Part shown: piece by piece, positions 10,912 to 22,469 of the stretch
Layout: every line of letters begins with the position of its first letter
Numbering within the stretch: the stretch's first letter is position 1
NCBI GenBank assembly: GCA_947561715.1
Contig: OX387201.1
Coordinates: 4,482,001 to 4,546,000 of the forward strand
From: Ascidia mentula
Lineage: Eukaryota; Chordata; Ascidiacea; Phlebobranchia; Ascidiidae
Direction of reading: 5' to 3'
DNA: 64,000 nt
Translations under genes and position numbers: made by a program
The notes under the pieces: generated by a model
Seen by the model: only the letters and a program-made list of their open reading frames with translations
The model's database searches: none
Told to the model about the DNA's origin: nothing

Positions 10912-12125
10912 GCAAGTCGCAAATAAGACACCTGCAATACAATTGCGGCAAAAACAGCATGTTTGGTTCTGTTCTTGTGTGTACATCGCACAAACAATTT
11001 GCTTGCGAATTTATTTGCCGCGCCTAATAATAATAGTTCTGTTTCTTTTGAGATAGATATTTATGTGTTATTATTGGGTTATTTCATATTTCTGCTTGTG
11101 TATAGCCCTGCAGTTATGTAACTTAATAAGAAATTTAAATATTCTCGAAAATCGTAATCCAAAATTGCAATACGTCAGACAGCAACACAATACGAAAATG
11201 TTGCACTACCTGACAGTCAAATTCAAAAAAATCCTTGTATCCTCTTCAAGTTCGTTAATTGTAAGCTGGTGGAATACCACATTTTATGCCCCGAGCTAAT
11301 AAACCAGACAAATCGCACTTCCATTGCAGAATATAACAGATCAAAAGCACTGCAGCTGCTATGAGTATAGGTTGCTAATTGTTTTGGTCGGTTGCGTTGA
11401 CTATCGATTTGGTGAATTTCCGGTTCATACGTATAGTCAGTTGTGAAACAGTCAGATGCATTTACCCTAAATCGTTTTGTTTTCAACGACCGTTATTTGA
11501 AAGTTTTACGCATTGTGTGCCATAGCCAGCGTTACATTTATCGTAAAAACTGGTTGCCATGTCGTTGTTACAGAAATGAAATTTGCAAATAAAACACCTG
11601 CAATACCAGTATTTTTGTGTCTGTTGTCGTGTGTAGTAGGTACACCTACACCGCGCAATCGATTTGCCTGCAAATTTATTTGCCGCGCCTAATGATAATA
11701 GTCCCGTTTAAGATAGATAATTATGTGTTCGTATTGGGTTATTTTATATGCCCATTTGTCTATTGTCCTGCAGTTAAAAAACTTAGGTAGTCATCAAAAA
11801 TTGGAATATGCCAGACAACAACATAATCCTTGTATCCTCTTCAAGTTCGTTAATTGTAAGCTGGTGGAAAACCACATTATATGCCCCGAGCTAACATACC
11901 AAACAAATTGCACTTCCATTGCACAATATAACAGATCAGAAGCACCGCAGCTGCTAAAATGTACAGAAAATGGGTTGCTGTTTTGGTCGGTTGCATTGAC
12001 TATCGATTTGATCTATTCCATTTACCCTAATTTAAAATATTTTTTTTTGTTTTGTGTGACATAGCCAGCGTTACGGCTATTGTAAAAACTTGGTTGCCCA
12101 GTCGTTGCCACAGAAATGGAAATTT
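10912..12125 (+). repeat. Two-copy tandem duplication, about 0.6 kb unit
   Basis: Unit 1 (about 10912-11588) and unit 2 (about 11589-12125) share the same succession of blocks in the same order. Examples are TTATTTGCCGCGCCTAAT (near 11010 and 11677), TCCTCTTCAAGTTCGTTAAT (near 11238 and 11836), TATGCCCCGAGCTAA, GGTTGACTATCGATTTG-like text and CATAGCCAGCGTTAC. The units differ by small indels and substitutions, so the duplication is not recent. Neither carries a convincing coding region. It sits directly upstream of ADPGK, where it may affect regulation or simply be neutral. Confidence 0.8.
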
Positions 12126-12493
12126 GTTTGTGACGTCAGTAGTTCCGACAAGGCAGAAAAAAACATGAGTCAGCACAATTTTGTCATTGTGGTTTCCAAC
12201 ACTTTCCGATGTAAAACAAATAGTCAGTCAAGTTTACCGACATTTTTTATTGTTCGCGTAAAAATGTTGGTTTCGATCAACATGACGGTGGACAAACGTA
12301 ACAAGAGAAAGATTTTTATGTTATGGTTTGGTGAAGAGAAACTTTTTTTTTCGTTGGGCAAAGATTCGTGGCTCTTATACAGACTGTAATGGACTGAAAT
12401 AGCGGAAACATTTTCTTTCTGTCACAAGAATAACTTTCAACTAAATAATTGCAGGCTTTTTGGCTAGGCTAACACTTACTTTAGTGCTGCAAA

Positions 12494-14328
12494 ATGGTTA
12501 ACACCATAGCAAAGTTTGGAGGAACCATGGCATGTTTCGCCATATTGATTTCACTTTGGATCAACAGAAAACATGTCGACGTGAAAAGTGAAATCCCGAA
12601 TATTCTTGACTCCTTGCGAAGGGCTGAAAAGATGGTATATGCATTTTATTTTGTGATATTTAAGAGTTTTATTGGCCAAATTCATTATCTTCCCTATAGG
12701 CAACTGTAACATTTGCTAGATGAATAAACAAATTAAACACAAATCTCATTGCATTATACATGATTTCGTAAACATAAATCTATATGAAAGACACAGTTCA
12801 AACATGGTGAAATTAGTTTTGCATGGCTTCCTCATCTATGTTTTCTGCATATTTCTTATTATTTGTTGCTATGTAGGTTGAAGTCTCCCCATCCTCGCGG
12901 ATTGCTGTTGGTTTTGGTGGCTGCATTGATGTGTTTGTTAATGCTGTCCCACTGTTCCAGTCATCGTCAATATATTCCCCAAAAAACCCTCGCCACCATA
13001 AGATTATGCACAGCAAGCGTGAAATCGCTGAGGCATTTGCTTACTTCTTTAAACACGGCGCTGCTGCTGAAAGATATGTATCAAACCCAGATCTGTTTCA
13101 GCATTTAGTGGAAACAGCTAGAGGTGTCAAGGGGGCCAGAATGCAACTTGGAGGCAATGCACCAGTTATGGCTAACAGGTTTGCAATGGAAGGAGCTGAA
13201 GTCCTGTTGGGGGCACAGGGAAGTCCTGACTTAGTGCAATATATCAATAATGAGGTGAAAATGGCTGGGGGCCATGTGAACAACAGTGATATCCATCTCA
13301 TAATGGAGTACAAGACAGGGGAAAAATGGGATAAGTTTCAGTCGATCAGAGCTAATCGTCTGATCATCCACTCTGACCGGCACAACCCAACCATTCATGC
13401 ATTGGAGGAATTTGCAGAAAGCTACAGAAATTTTAAACCTAACTTGCTTGTTGTTGGTGGTTTGCAGATGATGGAGAACTTCCCATTCAAGTAAGCTGTT
13501 TGGTTGCACACATGCTTAACTATTTTTACTTGAGCCAAACACATTGCCCTATGTTAATAACACATGAGTTCTGTTGGACTGTGGTCCACAGCAAAAAAAC
13601 ACATGTCTCAGACTTGTTTAAAATGTTGCTCATTTTTCTGTTTCTATTTTAGGTCTGGTGTTCGTGAAGACAGACTGGGAAAAGTTCGCAACCTCATGAA
13701 AGATGCCAACAAGAACAAGGTTCTAACACACTTCGAGTTTGCCTCGTTTGTAGACGAAACGCTCGTGGAATCATTGAAAGAAAATGTCCTTCCCTACTCA
13801 GATTCCATCGGCTTGAACGAACAGGAGTTACCTAACTTGCTCAGCTACATGTTGTATGGTAATATCACTATCCTATCTGATGCCTATCCCAGAGTGGCCA
13901 CAGTTTTAGACCAGCTCCGAGGAACTTACAGAGTGCTTTGGCAGATGTACCGACGCGTATCCCGAATACACGTCCACACACTTCCATTCCAAGCTATTAT
14001 GACGCGCAAAACGTCTGCATGGAAAAATACCATGTCGGCTGCAGCACATGCTTCACTCACAGCAAACCGCTATGTTTGCGGTAACGACGAAGTGGATTTA
14101 GAAACAACAAAGCTGCTGTTGGATGAATCCTTTTCAACCACGTTGGACCAGGATTCTGCAAGCAGGATTCCACTGAAACCCTACAGACCGGTTTCTTGCT
14201 GGGAGGAAGAACTCGAAGGAGAAATCGTGTTGATTTGCATTGCTCCGAATTTGGTGTGCACCAAAGTCTACCAGACGGCCGGCGGAGGCGATAACATATC
14301 GTCAGCTGGCCTTGTTTTTCAGATATAG
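12494..14328 (+). CDS. ADPGK: ADP-dependent glucokinase
   Basis: Three coding exons in phase: 12494-12634, 12877-13490 and 13653-14328, giving 476 residues against about 497 in human. The enzyme phosphorylates glucose using ADP and in animals is associated with the ER membrane. A hydrophobic N-terminal segment (about residues 12-23, MACFAILISLWI) fits a signal anchor. The sugar-kinase fold begins with RIAVGFGGCIDVFVNAV. The substrate loop MQLGGNAPVMANRFA is present. The catalytic Asp lies in the C-terminal TAGGGDNISSAG, with the chain ending soon after at LVFQI. The start ATG has context AAAATGG. An AATAAA signal lies near 14741. No key motif is missing, so the enzyme should be active. The recognition is confident. 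Confidence 0.93.
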
Positions 14329-17222
14329 TACGTTGACGCATGTACAGTCCCCTTCGTGTTTTGGCCTACTGTTCTAGTTGCATTGTGTTCCCAGTACATT
14401 GCGTTGATTTTGATTTAGGGTGTGGTGTTAGTTGTATTTCTGTTCATTTGAACCTTTCATGGTATGAACTGTTTCAGCTTCGCAAGTTTCATATGCGGTA
14501 CATAGCATTCTCTGTGCAATTCGATCGCTGGTCTTTGCACTTCCATATTTTAGGTTTTAAGGTTGATTGCGTGCCTTCTTCTATTGCCCACAAAAATGTC
14601 TGCACTTGTTTTCCGAAACTCGAAACGCTCAGCAGGGTCGTTTTTTAATGTTGATTTTGCAGGATGCTGTTTTGCATAAATACCTTACATTCCCTCACGC
14701 TTCGCTTCAGTAGCGACTGCGTCACTCCGTAATTTCGTAGAAATAAATGTTTTTGTACTCCCTCAGTTATTGTGTTGGTAAATGTTTGTTGGGGCCAATG
14801 CGCTGTTTTGCGTTGGCACGTTTGAGTGCCCTGTGCGTAGCCTGAAACGTCATGCTCGACTGTGTTCGTAAGGTGGGTCCCGCTGTGTAGTCTTTTACAT
14901 GAAAGCCGTTGAATCGTTGGTTTCGGTTGCCTTCTCCAGCGTTACTCAACCACCGGCCCGCGATATTTTACCGATCCCATTGCATGTTCTTTTCACGTTA
15001 AATGATTTTCGTCTGTTGTGAAAGGCTACCTTCTCCAATACTTTTCTTTATTCTTTAACGATATGTATTGTTCGTTACATTTTAATTTAGAGTTTGTAAA
15101 ATCACCGGACCGTTAAAGTTTTGTTGAAAATTTTACCAGTGCAAAAAGGTTGAGTACAAGTGGCCCAGACAACCTGTCAAGGCACATTGCCTTGGGGCTT
15201 CTTTTACTTTAAAAAACGTTTCTAAAAGCCTGTTGGATCATGCATGCAATATTGTTTTCTACGTGCTGTAGTTTTTGGGACTTAAAACTGTTGTTTTATG
15301 GCACGCTTTGAACGTTGTCTTTACAAATTGCAAATCCTACAATACAGTTGTGAAAGTAAGCGAAACGATCCGCAACGCCGTAAAGGTAAACACATTTTTG
15401 GCGGTACTTACCTCCGGCAAGAATTCAGCGGGTGCTGGTGTTTCCCTAATATTTATGAGAAACTTAAATTCAGTGAATTCGTTCAATTGTTTAAGAAATC
15501 TCACCTGTAGTTTGCGGAAACACAACGGTGTATTTTTTCGTGTAAATACAATCGTTCCTTTCAGCATTTCTATAATCTCATTTTCCTCGTATGAAATGCT
15601 GCACTTGATGTGTTTTTGGTGCTGCTTAATCACCCAGCACGCAAAACAGATAAACTACGAAACGTCGTTGTTTTACATCCGCCCGCAGCTGTTATGTGTT
15701 GTATTTCACTTGGCAGTGTTGTTGATTGGCTGCAGCATCAAAAAACATACATTTGCATTGTATTGCATATGGTCTGGTTGTTTATATCTTGCAAAAAAGG
15801 TGTGTTCAGTTTAACAGCTGGGTTGAAAAAACCTTGTGCAAGAACAGTTAAACAGATGTCAGGAAACTACAGATGTAAAAACTTCATCATAAGGCATAGG
15901 TTAAAAAACTTAATAGCCAGTATAGTGCATGTCACGGATAAAATTTCGTACAGTGCAACAAAACCAGGTATCCGCTAAACTATAACACTGACAGTACCCG
16001 GAACAGTTTTGATTATTGGTTATTCCTGGTACGGCAAGCGATTTACGTTTTCATATATTTTACCATATTCTGGGCTTGTGTTTCGCCAGGAGGAAAGGAT
16101 AAAGTGTGCCTAAATGTCCGACCATGAATTTACCAATTAAAGTTTACACATTCTTTAAAATTACCAAGAAAAAAGGATCAACATATTTTGGTGTGCGCAC
16201 ACAGCTTGGCGAAGTCATCAATGTTGACATTGTATGTAAACTTACGGCGCGCGCCCTTCAAAAGGTTGCCGAAATTTGTGTTTACAGTAAGGAAGCGGTG
16301 ACCGTTGTCCTGTAGATAATTTTTTTTTATGTAGTATTTCACCTCGGGCGTAAAATGGATCAAAATTATCGATAAATCGTTGACAGTTCCATAGAACAGA
16401 GGTCACTTATAAGTCCAGACCTGATCAACACAGGGTCGGATCCAAAAATATTCACCAGCGAATTGGGGCGTGAAACGAGGAAATTCCCATTTTAATTTAC
16501 ATAAAACTTGATTGAAATGCAACCAGCAGGGTGAACAGCCAAAAAATAGTGGTAGTTCGGTTCATGATGTAAATTATTTAGAAGAGCACAAATTGTCCAG
16601 TGTTTAAATCGCCAGACAGCACAGAATAAAGAACACGTTCATTATCGTTTTCTTGGTAGGAAGGACACTACTTATAGTATTCCGACAGCTTAATAAGTGT
16701 ATTTGTTCTGTAGCCTGTAATATCCCCCCTTATCTCAAACGCAAGTTTTATTATTTAACTTGTGTGTTCTGACGTGTGTGACGGGCCGCGCATGAGCACC
16801 CCACTGCCGTAAAACCGAAATAAAAAAAGGCGAACTTTGCTTGGTCTGCTCGAAATGGCAGAGCCAAAATTCTCTTTTCGCAGCAACAGACAATAACGAA
16901 TGGTCATGCGCGATGGAAAATACATACGTGGTCGATCGCACGTAGAATCGAGCCTTTTATCGCAGGCAGTTTTAAAACTAACTCCGGAACTGTACTTTAG
17001 CAGCTGTGAATCAGGTCTATCTAAACTACATAAGTATTGGGATGCAGCTCGTTAGTAGTAAGCTCACTAACAAAAAAGCATTAGTTTTCAAATGAAATTT
17101 GCTAGTCTTGTTAGACTGTTATGCAACACATCTTGAAGCTTTGTTATCATTCATTTCTTTATTTCCATAGAAAGGGAATTATTTTTAACAAGGCGGTTGC
17201 TTCAGGTTCTGCTCGGCTGACC
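14329..17222. other. Intergenic region between ADPGK and SLC43 copy 1
   Basis: About 2.9 kb with the ADPGK 3' UTR and poly(A) signal at its left edge. A 179-codon open frame at 15275-15814 has no ATG at its start and no domain; it is treated as chance. An acceptor-like tract (TTATTTCCATAG) ends at 17170, 52 bases before the SLC43 start, and probably bounds its first coding exon. Confidence 0.4.
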
Positions 17223-18659
17223 ATGGAAAAGCATTGCAAGCGAATCAGCAGTCTCGTATTTGCCTTGCTGGAAAACCTGCTCTATTCTGGAACGATATTC
17301 GGATGGCCTTTTTTTGCACAAATGCTCACGCGTGAAGGTTATTATAAAGACCTTTGTGTTTCAACAAACGTCACTAGAGCAACAGCTTCGAGTAACACCA
17401 CAAGACCAACGGAGACCATGTGCCTCAAGCAGGCAGAACACCTAAATCTGATCTACAGCGTATCAGTTGTATCGTATATTATATTTTGTCTGGTCGCTGG
17501 ATACCTGCTGGACAAGTTGGGAACTTGGGTCTGCAAAACATTGTCCACAATGCTGTTAATCGTATCTTTAGTGCTGTTGGCTCAAATTTCTCCTGGAAAT
17601 CTCGAAGTCCTTCTTTTCCCAGCCATGATCTGCATGTCGGTGAGCAACGCATGGGTTTATATGACAAATTTCCAGTTCGCAAACCTGTTTAGAAGCGCGA
17701 GATCTGTCATTGTTCTAACGCTAACCGCAACGCTGCTGTCTTCCTCGTTCGTATTTTGGCTGTTTAGTCTCGCTCCCGGAATCTCCCTAAAACTGCTCTG
17801 TTACATTTACGCAACTCCAGCGATCGGGTTTGTCTTAATTTTCCCATTTTTCGCGCCGCGTACGCGAATCCCCTACCCCTTGCCCCGCAATTTTGAATAC
17901 GGAATTCGGATGCGCAAAGGTGCGCTGCTGCTTACGGACTGCAAGGTTGTGCAAGACGTCACGGCGCCCGCCATCGGACGACTGAAAATATTTTCCGCTC
18001 TCGGAATGCTCCTGTTTGCCACGAATTTGTTCCAGTTTTCGGTGATGAACTTGCGCAACCTCTCGTTTCTCGGTGTATTCGACACTTGGGTGCACACATT
18101 TCCCGGAACAGAATCAGATGTTCTCACTGTGGGGTTTGGAATAGTGTGTACATTCGGCGGTATAGTGACGCCACTCGTAGGGCTAGTGGACGACCTGTCT
18201 GTTCGCTACTACAGAAAGCGCAGACAAATCTCACCCGAAATTGCCAGGCTGAAATCAGCAAATGCGCTCACTCTTGTTTCGTGTGCAATTGGGATCACCT
18301 TATCTGTGTGCATCGTAATACCTGTGTCAAGGCTTCAGTTCGTCACCTTCATGCTGCTCCAAGCTTCGCGCTCTGCTACATACAGCTCAGCTTACGTCAG
18401 CATTTCGATTCTATACCCACCGGAGCGAGTCGCCACCTTAGTAGGACTACTTTACGCGCTGGGTGGTGGCGTTACCTTGTTGCAGTACCCCCTTTATCGC
18501 TTCGTGTTGCGGTCGTGCAAAGGGAGCTTTCTTGTGGTGGATTTAATATTGGTGGGGTTCGCCGTTCTTTCCCTTGTCAATCCAGTGGTGTTGTACGCCA
18601 CCCATCGCAAAGTAGCGAAATTAGTAATGGCACCAATTTTAAGGGAACTGGACGAATGA
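17223..18659 (+). CDS. SLC43-family transporter, copy 1
   Basis: Single coding exon of 478 residues from the ATG at 17223 (context ACCATGG). The frame continues upstream to 17121, but an acceptor-like AG at 17170 makes the inner ATG the better start. About 12 hydrophobic helices mark a major-facilitator permease. Family marks include LLENLLYSGTIFGWP at the N-terminus, an extracellular loop with N-glycosylation sequons (NVT, NTT), the helix-2/3 motif LDKLGTWVCK, TNFQFANLFRSARS, and FFAPRTRIPYPLP. These fit SLC43 (LAT3, LAT4, ENBT1). The length is nearest to SLC43A3, the equilibrative nucleobase transporter, but substrate cannot be read from sequence. AATAAA occurs near 18802. Confidence 0.88.
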   Translation: MEKHCKRISSLVFALLENLLYSGTIFGWPFFAQMLTREGYYKDLCVSTNVTRATASSNTTRPTETMCLKQAEHLNLIYSVSVVSYIIFCLVAGYLLDKLGTWVCKTLSTMLLIVSLVLLAQISPGNLEVLLFPAMICMSVSNAWVYMTNFQFANLFRSARSVIVLTLTATLLSSSFVFWLFSLAPGISLKLLCYIYATPAIGFVLIFPFFAPRTRIPYPLPRNFEYGIRMRKGALLLTDCKVVQDVTAPAIGRLKIFSALGMLLFATNLFQFSVMNLRNLSFLGVFDTWVHTFPGTESDVLTVGFGIVCTFGGIVTPLVGLVDDLSVRYYRKRRQISPEIARLKSANALTLVSCAIGITLSVCIVIPVSRLQFVTFMLLQASRSATYSSAYVSISILYPPERVATLVGLLYALGGGVTLLQYPLYRFVLRSCKGSFLVVDLILVGFAVLSLVNPVVLYATHRKVAKLVMAPILRELDE

Positions 18660-20942
18660 AGCAAAACCTCTAAACAGTGTTCTTCGATTGCCTATACTTG
18701 GAATATAGTGCTACAAGCAGGGACTGCGAAAAGAAGGATATTTTCCTTGTTGGAAAGTACCAAATATTTTTGCCGAAAATACTTGTGCGTATATTGCTGT
18801 CAATAAAAGAATGTTCTTCAGCATGCTTGTTCCTTACTGCGAAGTTAGCCTTTCTAGCTAACTATCAATAATAATTACAAATATCTTGCCTTGTGCTGCG
18901 AAAACATCTCGGTTGCATTCAACATTACAATGACTCAAGTAAGAAACAAGGACATTCCTTAATACTGATATAATTGTATAAAACAGCCTTCGCCATACAC
19001 GTACCTGAATGTAGTGCAAGAAACAAATACTCAGCGATTTCGTCTCGAAATCTTTTTGTGTGCGTAGTCGTAACAGGTTGTATAGGATGCTGGGTGCGTT
19101 GGGAATTAATACTACAGTGTAAATGTATGGACAACATTTGTCAATTAACAACATTTGTCAAAGTTTTGATGGCTTTAATGCTGCTTGAAAATATGCATTT
19201 TTTAGCCTTCATACCCAGTGCTTTCTGATACACTACTTTCCGATTTTCATGTTTACAAAAACATGCAGTTTCCACCACTGGCGGCACCCATGTTCCTGCA
19301 CAACTAACAACATTTCCTTCAACAAAGGTTTGAGTGCTTCGTTATCTAGAAACGACGTCCTTTTTAGACGGAAGCCGAAGTTAGACAGAGAAGGTTTTGC
19401 TGCAGCAAAGCAACAGCAATTGATATTTTTACCTACGTGCATTCGAATAAGTTTTAATGTGCTGCCTTAGCTCAAAAAGTCCAAAATTCCTAAATCTCAT
19501 TTGACCTTTACATGTTCTGGCCAGCTGTGGCCAAGGTTTTGCATCACTCTGTTATTGATTTTCATTCGAGCACAGTTGAGGGCTTAGTAATATTAATACC
19601 GTTCTTTTATGTTTTTAGCAACTGCCGTTGACAGTTTATTTACGACTTGCGATACGGGACAAAACTGTTTAAATAAAGTACATTTTCATTGACGTCCTCT
19701 CAGAATCTATGGTGATTTTTATGGAGTTCTGAAACCACCCCGGTTTGTTGTGGCGATACAAAGCTGCTGAAAGAAATGAGTCACCTGAAGAGTAAAGGTT
19801 AAAGAGCACCGTTGTAATCAAATATCTTCGTCGCATTTGTGACGAACTAGAATGTCAAGCTTTTTGCAGATAGCTGCTATATCCTTTGCTGTACACATAG
19901 TTATTTTAGTGACTTTGAATGCTCGCGTAATTACTTTTGCAGATGTTCGCTGCCTATAACTGGATGCGCTGGGTCGTACAATAACAGGTTAACACAGGTG
20001 AGTATACTTAGCTGGCATAAGAAAGTAAAACAGGTTACGTTTGAAGTCTTGACGATGTGTTTAAATAATGGCAAAGCGTTAACTTCTTTGAACAACTTCG
20101 ACACTAATCTGTTTTGTTTTCAGACAAACATATACCACAGAAAACGTAAAAAACATTATAATATTTCGTGTCACGTTGCAACCTCCACGCTGTGTACAAT
20201 TTCCGTGTGGAAAGTCGTCGACTTGTTTAATAAACTTAGTTAAGTCATGAATCAAAACATCCTGTTTGGATGATTAACAAGAGTACTGCAAACACGTATG
20301 GCAGCCTGCAAATCAATCCGAATACATTGGCAGTATATAGCAGCATGACCAATGGGTGGAAATGTCCAAAGTTTGAAGTCACCCAGAAGTCCAGACTGGG
20401 TCAAAGTCTAGAAAAGGCACAGGTGACCCAACATTGAAGAACAAGCAGGGCATGTCGTACATTGGCCGAGACAAGTGGTTTTCAAGTGGTGTTTGTAATG
20501 TGCAATATTCTAGTGCGCCCACACTGTTAAAGAATGGAATGAGTTTTAGCATGTGCGGTGGGTATTATGCTATTGGTATTGGACTTTCTGCAGGTGAAGT
20601 CAAAGACACCTGGGCCTGTATTGGACGAGGTTGTTTGCTCAGTCAGACTTGCCTGCACTCTGCTCTTTGTTTGATAAAACCACTAAGTACATATGCTGAT
20701 TATTACGAATTATGGGGCTTTGTGACGACACGCTGGGTTTGAGAGGTACCCAGCCAGATAATATTTTTCAAAACACAACGATTTGACGCAGCTAAAATCG
20801 CCGCTTATTGCTGCAAATCTGTTAAATTTCAAATGTATTTGATGTAGTTTCAGGTCCTGTTGTTTAGGTTTCGTGTCAGTCATTGATATGTGTCAAGTCG
20901 AAAACATGTCAGTAGTTCGTCTGTAACACTGTTTTGAACACA
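18660..20942. other. Spacer between the two SLC43 genes
   Basis: About 2.3 kb. It contains the 3' UTR and poly(A) signal of copy 1 and presumably the promoter and 5' UTR of copy 2. Short open frames, including one at 20452-20742, show no domain and look like chance. A small direct repeat (ACAACATTTGTCAA) occurs twice near 19131-19160. Confidence 0.4.
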
Positions 20943-22469
20943 ATGCGAAGAAAATATGCCGCCAGTCTGTTTCTGGCTATGCTGGAGAACCTCATGTACT
21001 CCGGGATGCTTTACGGCTGGCCGTTTCTAGTCGACGTTTTTCAGCAAGACGGTTATTTCAGCAACCTTTGCTCCTCCTCGAATTCGACACTGGTTGAGCG
21101 AATCCAAAACACAACAACAGTGGTGTTGAATTGCATGGCGCAGACCGAACGCTTCAACCTTGTCTACACAATGTCGTCGGTCGTGAATGTGTTTTTCTGT
21201 TCTGTTGCCGGGTATATGTTCGATCGCTTCGGAACCTGGGTTTGTAAGGGCGTGAGTACACAGCTGTTCACAGCAGGACTGCTGTTGCTGTCCCTGTCGT
21301 CCCCTACTAAGGCCAGTTTGCTTTACCCGGCCATGTTATGTTTAGCTGCAGGCAGCAGTCTTATGTTCATGACTAACTACCAATTCGCCAATCTGTTTAA
21401 AACCACCCGTTCAACGTGGATCGCGATGCTCAACGGCCTGTTTATCTCCTCGTCTTTCGTGTTTTGGATTTTCAGTCGGCTGCAATTGGAAGGAATACCT
21501 GCGCAAACTCTTTGCGCGGTCTACATCGCACCGCTTGTACTCTTCTTCCTTTTGGGCTTTTTCTTTGCTCCAAAGGGTCAAATACCATATCCACCGCCGA
21601 AGGGATTTCGCTATGGGATTTCGGTCACCGAAAGTGCGCGGGAAAGAAGGTTTTCACTGCCCACAAAAAAGCTCTCCGCAGATTTGCGCGAATCGGGAAT
21701 AGAAGGTTTTGCGTCATCGTCGCCGAGATTAGAGGTCAACTTTGGTTTGGGTGGGTTTCTTTATCTGATGAACTTCTTCCAAATGTCTGTCATGGGTTTG
21801 CGCAACCAGTTTTTTACAGGCACGTTCAACGCTTGGGCGCAAACGATGGGCGACGGCAACGTCGAGAAATTTACGACGGCTTTTAGTTTAATTTGTACTG
21901 TAAGCGGGTTTTCCGCACCCTTGATCGGTTTGCTGGACGACGCTCTAAACAAATTCTACAGACGGCGCAGACACAACCCCGAGCTTTCCAGAATCAAGTC
22001 CTCGAACGCTTTTACACTTTTCTCGAGCTTATCAGCAATAGCGCTCTCCCTGTGTGCGATGGTTCCCCTCGCCGAACTGCAGTACATCACCTTCGCCTTG
22101 CTCACTGTGTCACGCCTGGTATGCTACAGTTATTCCTACGTCTCCATATCAACGCACTATCGCAGCGAGCAAGTTGGAAAGTTGGTGGGAGTCCTTTGGG
22201 CAATGAGTGGTGCCGTGTTGATGCTGCAGTACCCCTTGCTGCGCTTCGTCCTACGATCCTGCAATGGCGACTTTACCACCATCAACGCTATTTTCCTCGT
22301 TCTTAGCGTTCTTACGTTGGCTTATCCAGTTGCTTTGTACGTGACGCACGATCGCGTGGTCGCTATAGTTACTGCTCCGAGTACGGACATCAATGGTAAC
22401 AGTGCGGAGCCCAGTAGGCCGCCCGACCAAAGTGATCTGTTAAAGTCTAACGAAGATATCAGGTTTTAG
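20943..22469 (+). CDS. SLC43-family transporter, copy 2
   Basis: Single coding exon of 508 residues from the ATG at 20943; the frame's three upstream codons lack an ATG. It is a clear paralogue of the gene at 17223. Matching parts include AMLENLMYSGMLYGWPFLV, the sequon-bearing first loop (NST, NTT), FDRFGTWVCKG, TNYQFANLFKTTRST and FFAPKGQIPYPPPKGF. The two proteins differ most in the central cytoplasmic loop and at the C-terminus, where this one has a longer hydrophilic tail. Around 12 transmembrane helices are expected, at the plasma membrane by analogy. AATAAA lies near 22589-22597. Copies 1 and 2 lie in tandem on one strand, which implies local duplication. Confidence 0.88.
   Translation: MRRKYAASLFLAMLENLMYSGMLYGWPFLVDVFQQDGYFSNLCSSSNSTLVERIQNTTTVVLNCMAQTERFNLVYTMSSVVNVFFCSVAGYMFDRFGTWVCKGVSTQLFTAGLLLLSLSSPTKASLLYPAMLCLAAGSSLMFMTNYQFANLFKTTRSTWIAMLNGLFISSSFVFWIFSRLQLEGIPAQTLCAVYIAPLVLFFLLGFFFAPKGQIPYPPPKGFRYGISVTESARERRFSLPTKKLSADLRESGIEGFASSSPRLEVNFGLGGFLYLMNFFQMSVMGLRNQFFTGTFNAWAQTMGDGNVEKFTTAFSLICTVSGFSAPLIGLLDDALNKFYRRRRHNPELSRIKSSNAFTLFSSLSAIALSLCAMVPLAELQYITFALLTVSRLVCYSYSYVSISTHYRSEQVGKLVGVLWAMSGAVLMLQYPLLRFVLRSCNGDFTTINAIFLVLSVLTLAYPVALYVTHDRVVAIVTAPSTDINGNSAEPSRPPDQSDLLKSNEDIRF

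Noticed and set aside
15275..15814. 179-codon plus-strand open frame
   Set aside because: It starts without ATG, has low-complexity AT-driven composition and no domain, and an overlapping minus-strand frame is equally open.
20452..20742. Plus-strand frame rich in Gly and Cys upstream of SLC43 copy 2
   Set aside because: No domain and no conserved pattern; it sits in a spacer and may be partly 5' UTR.
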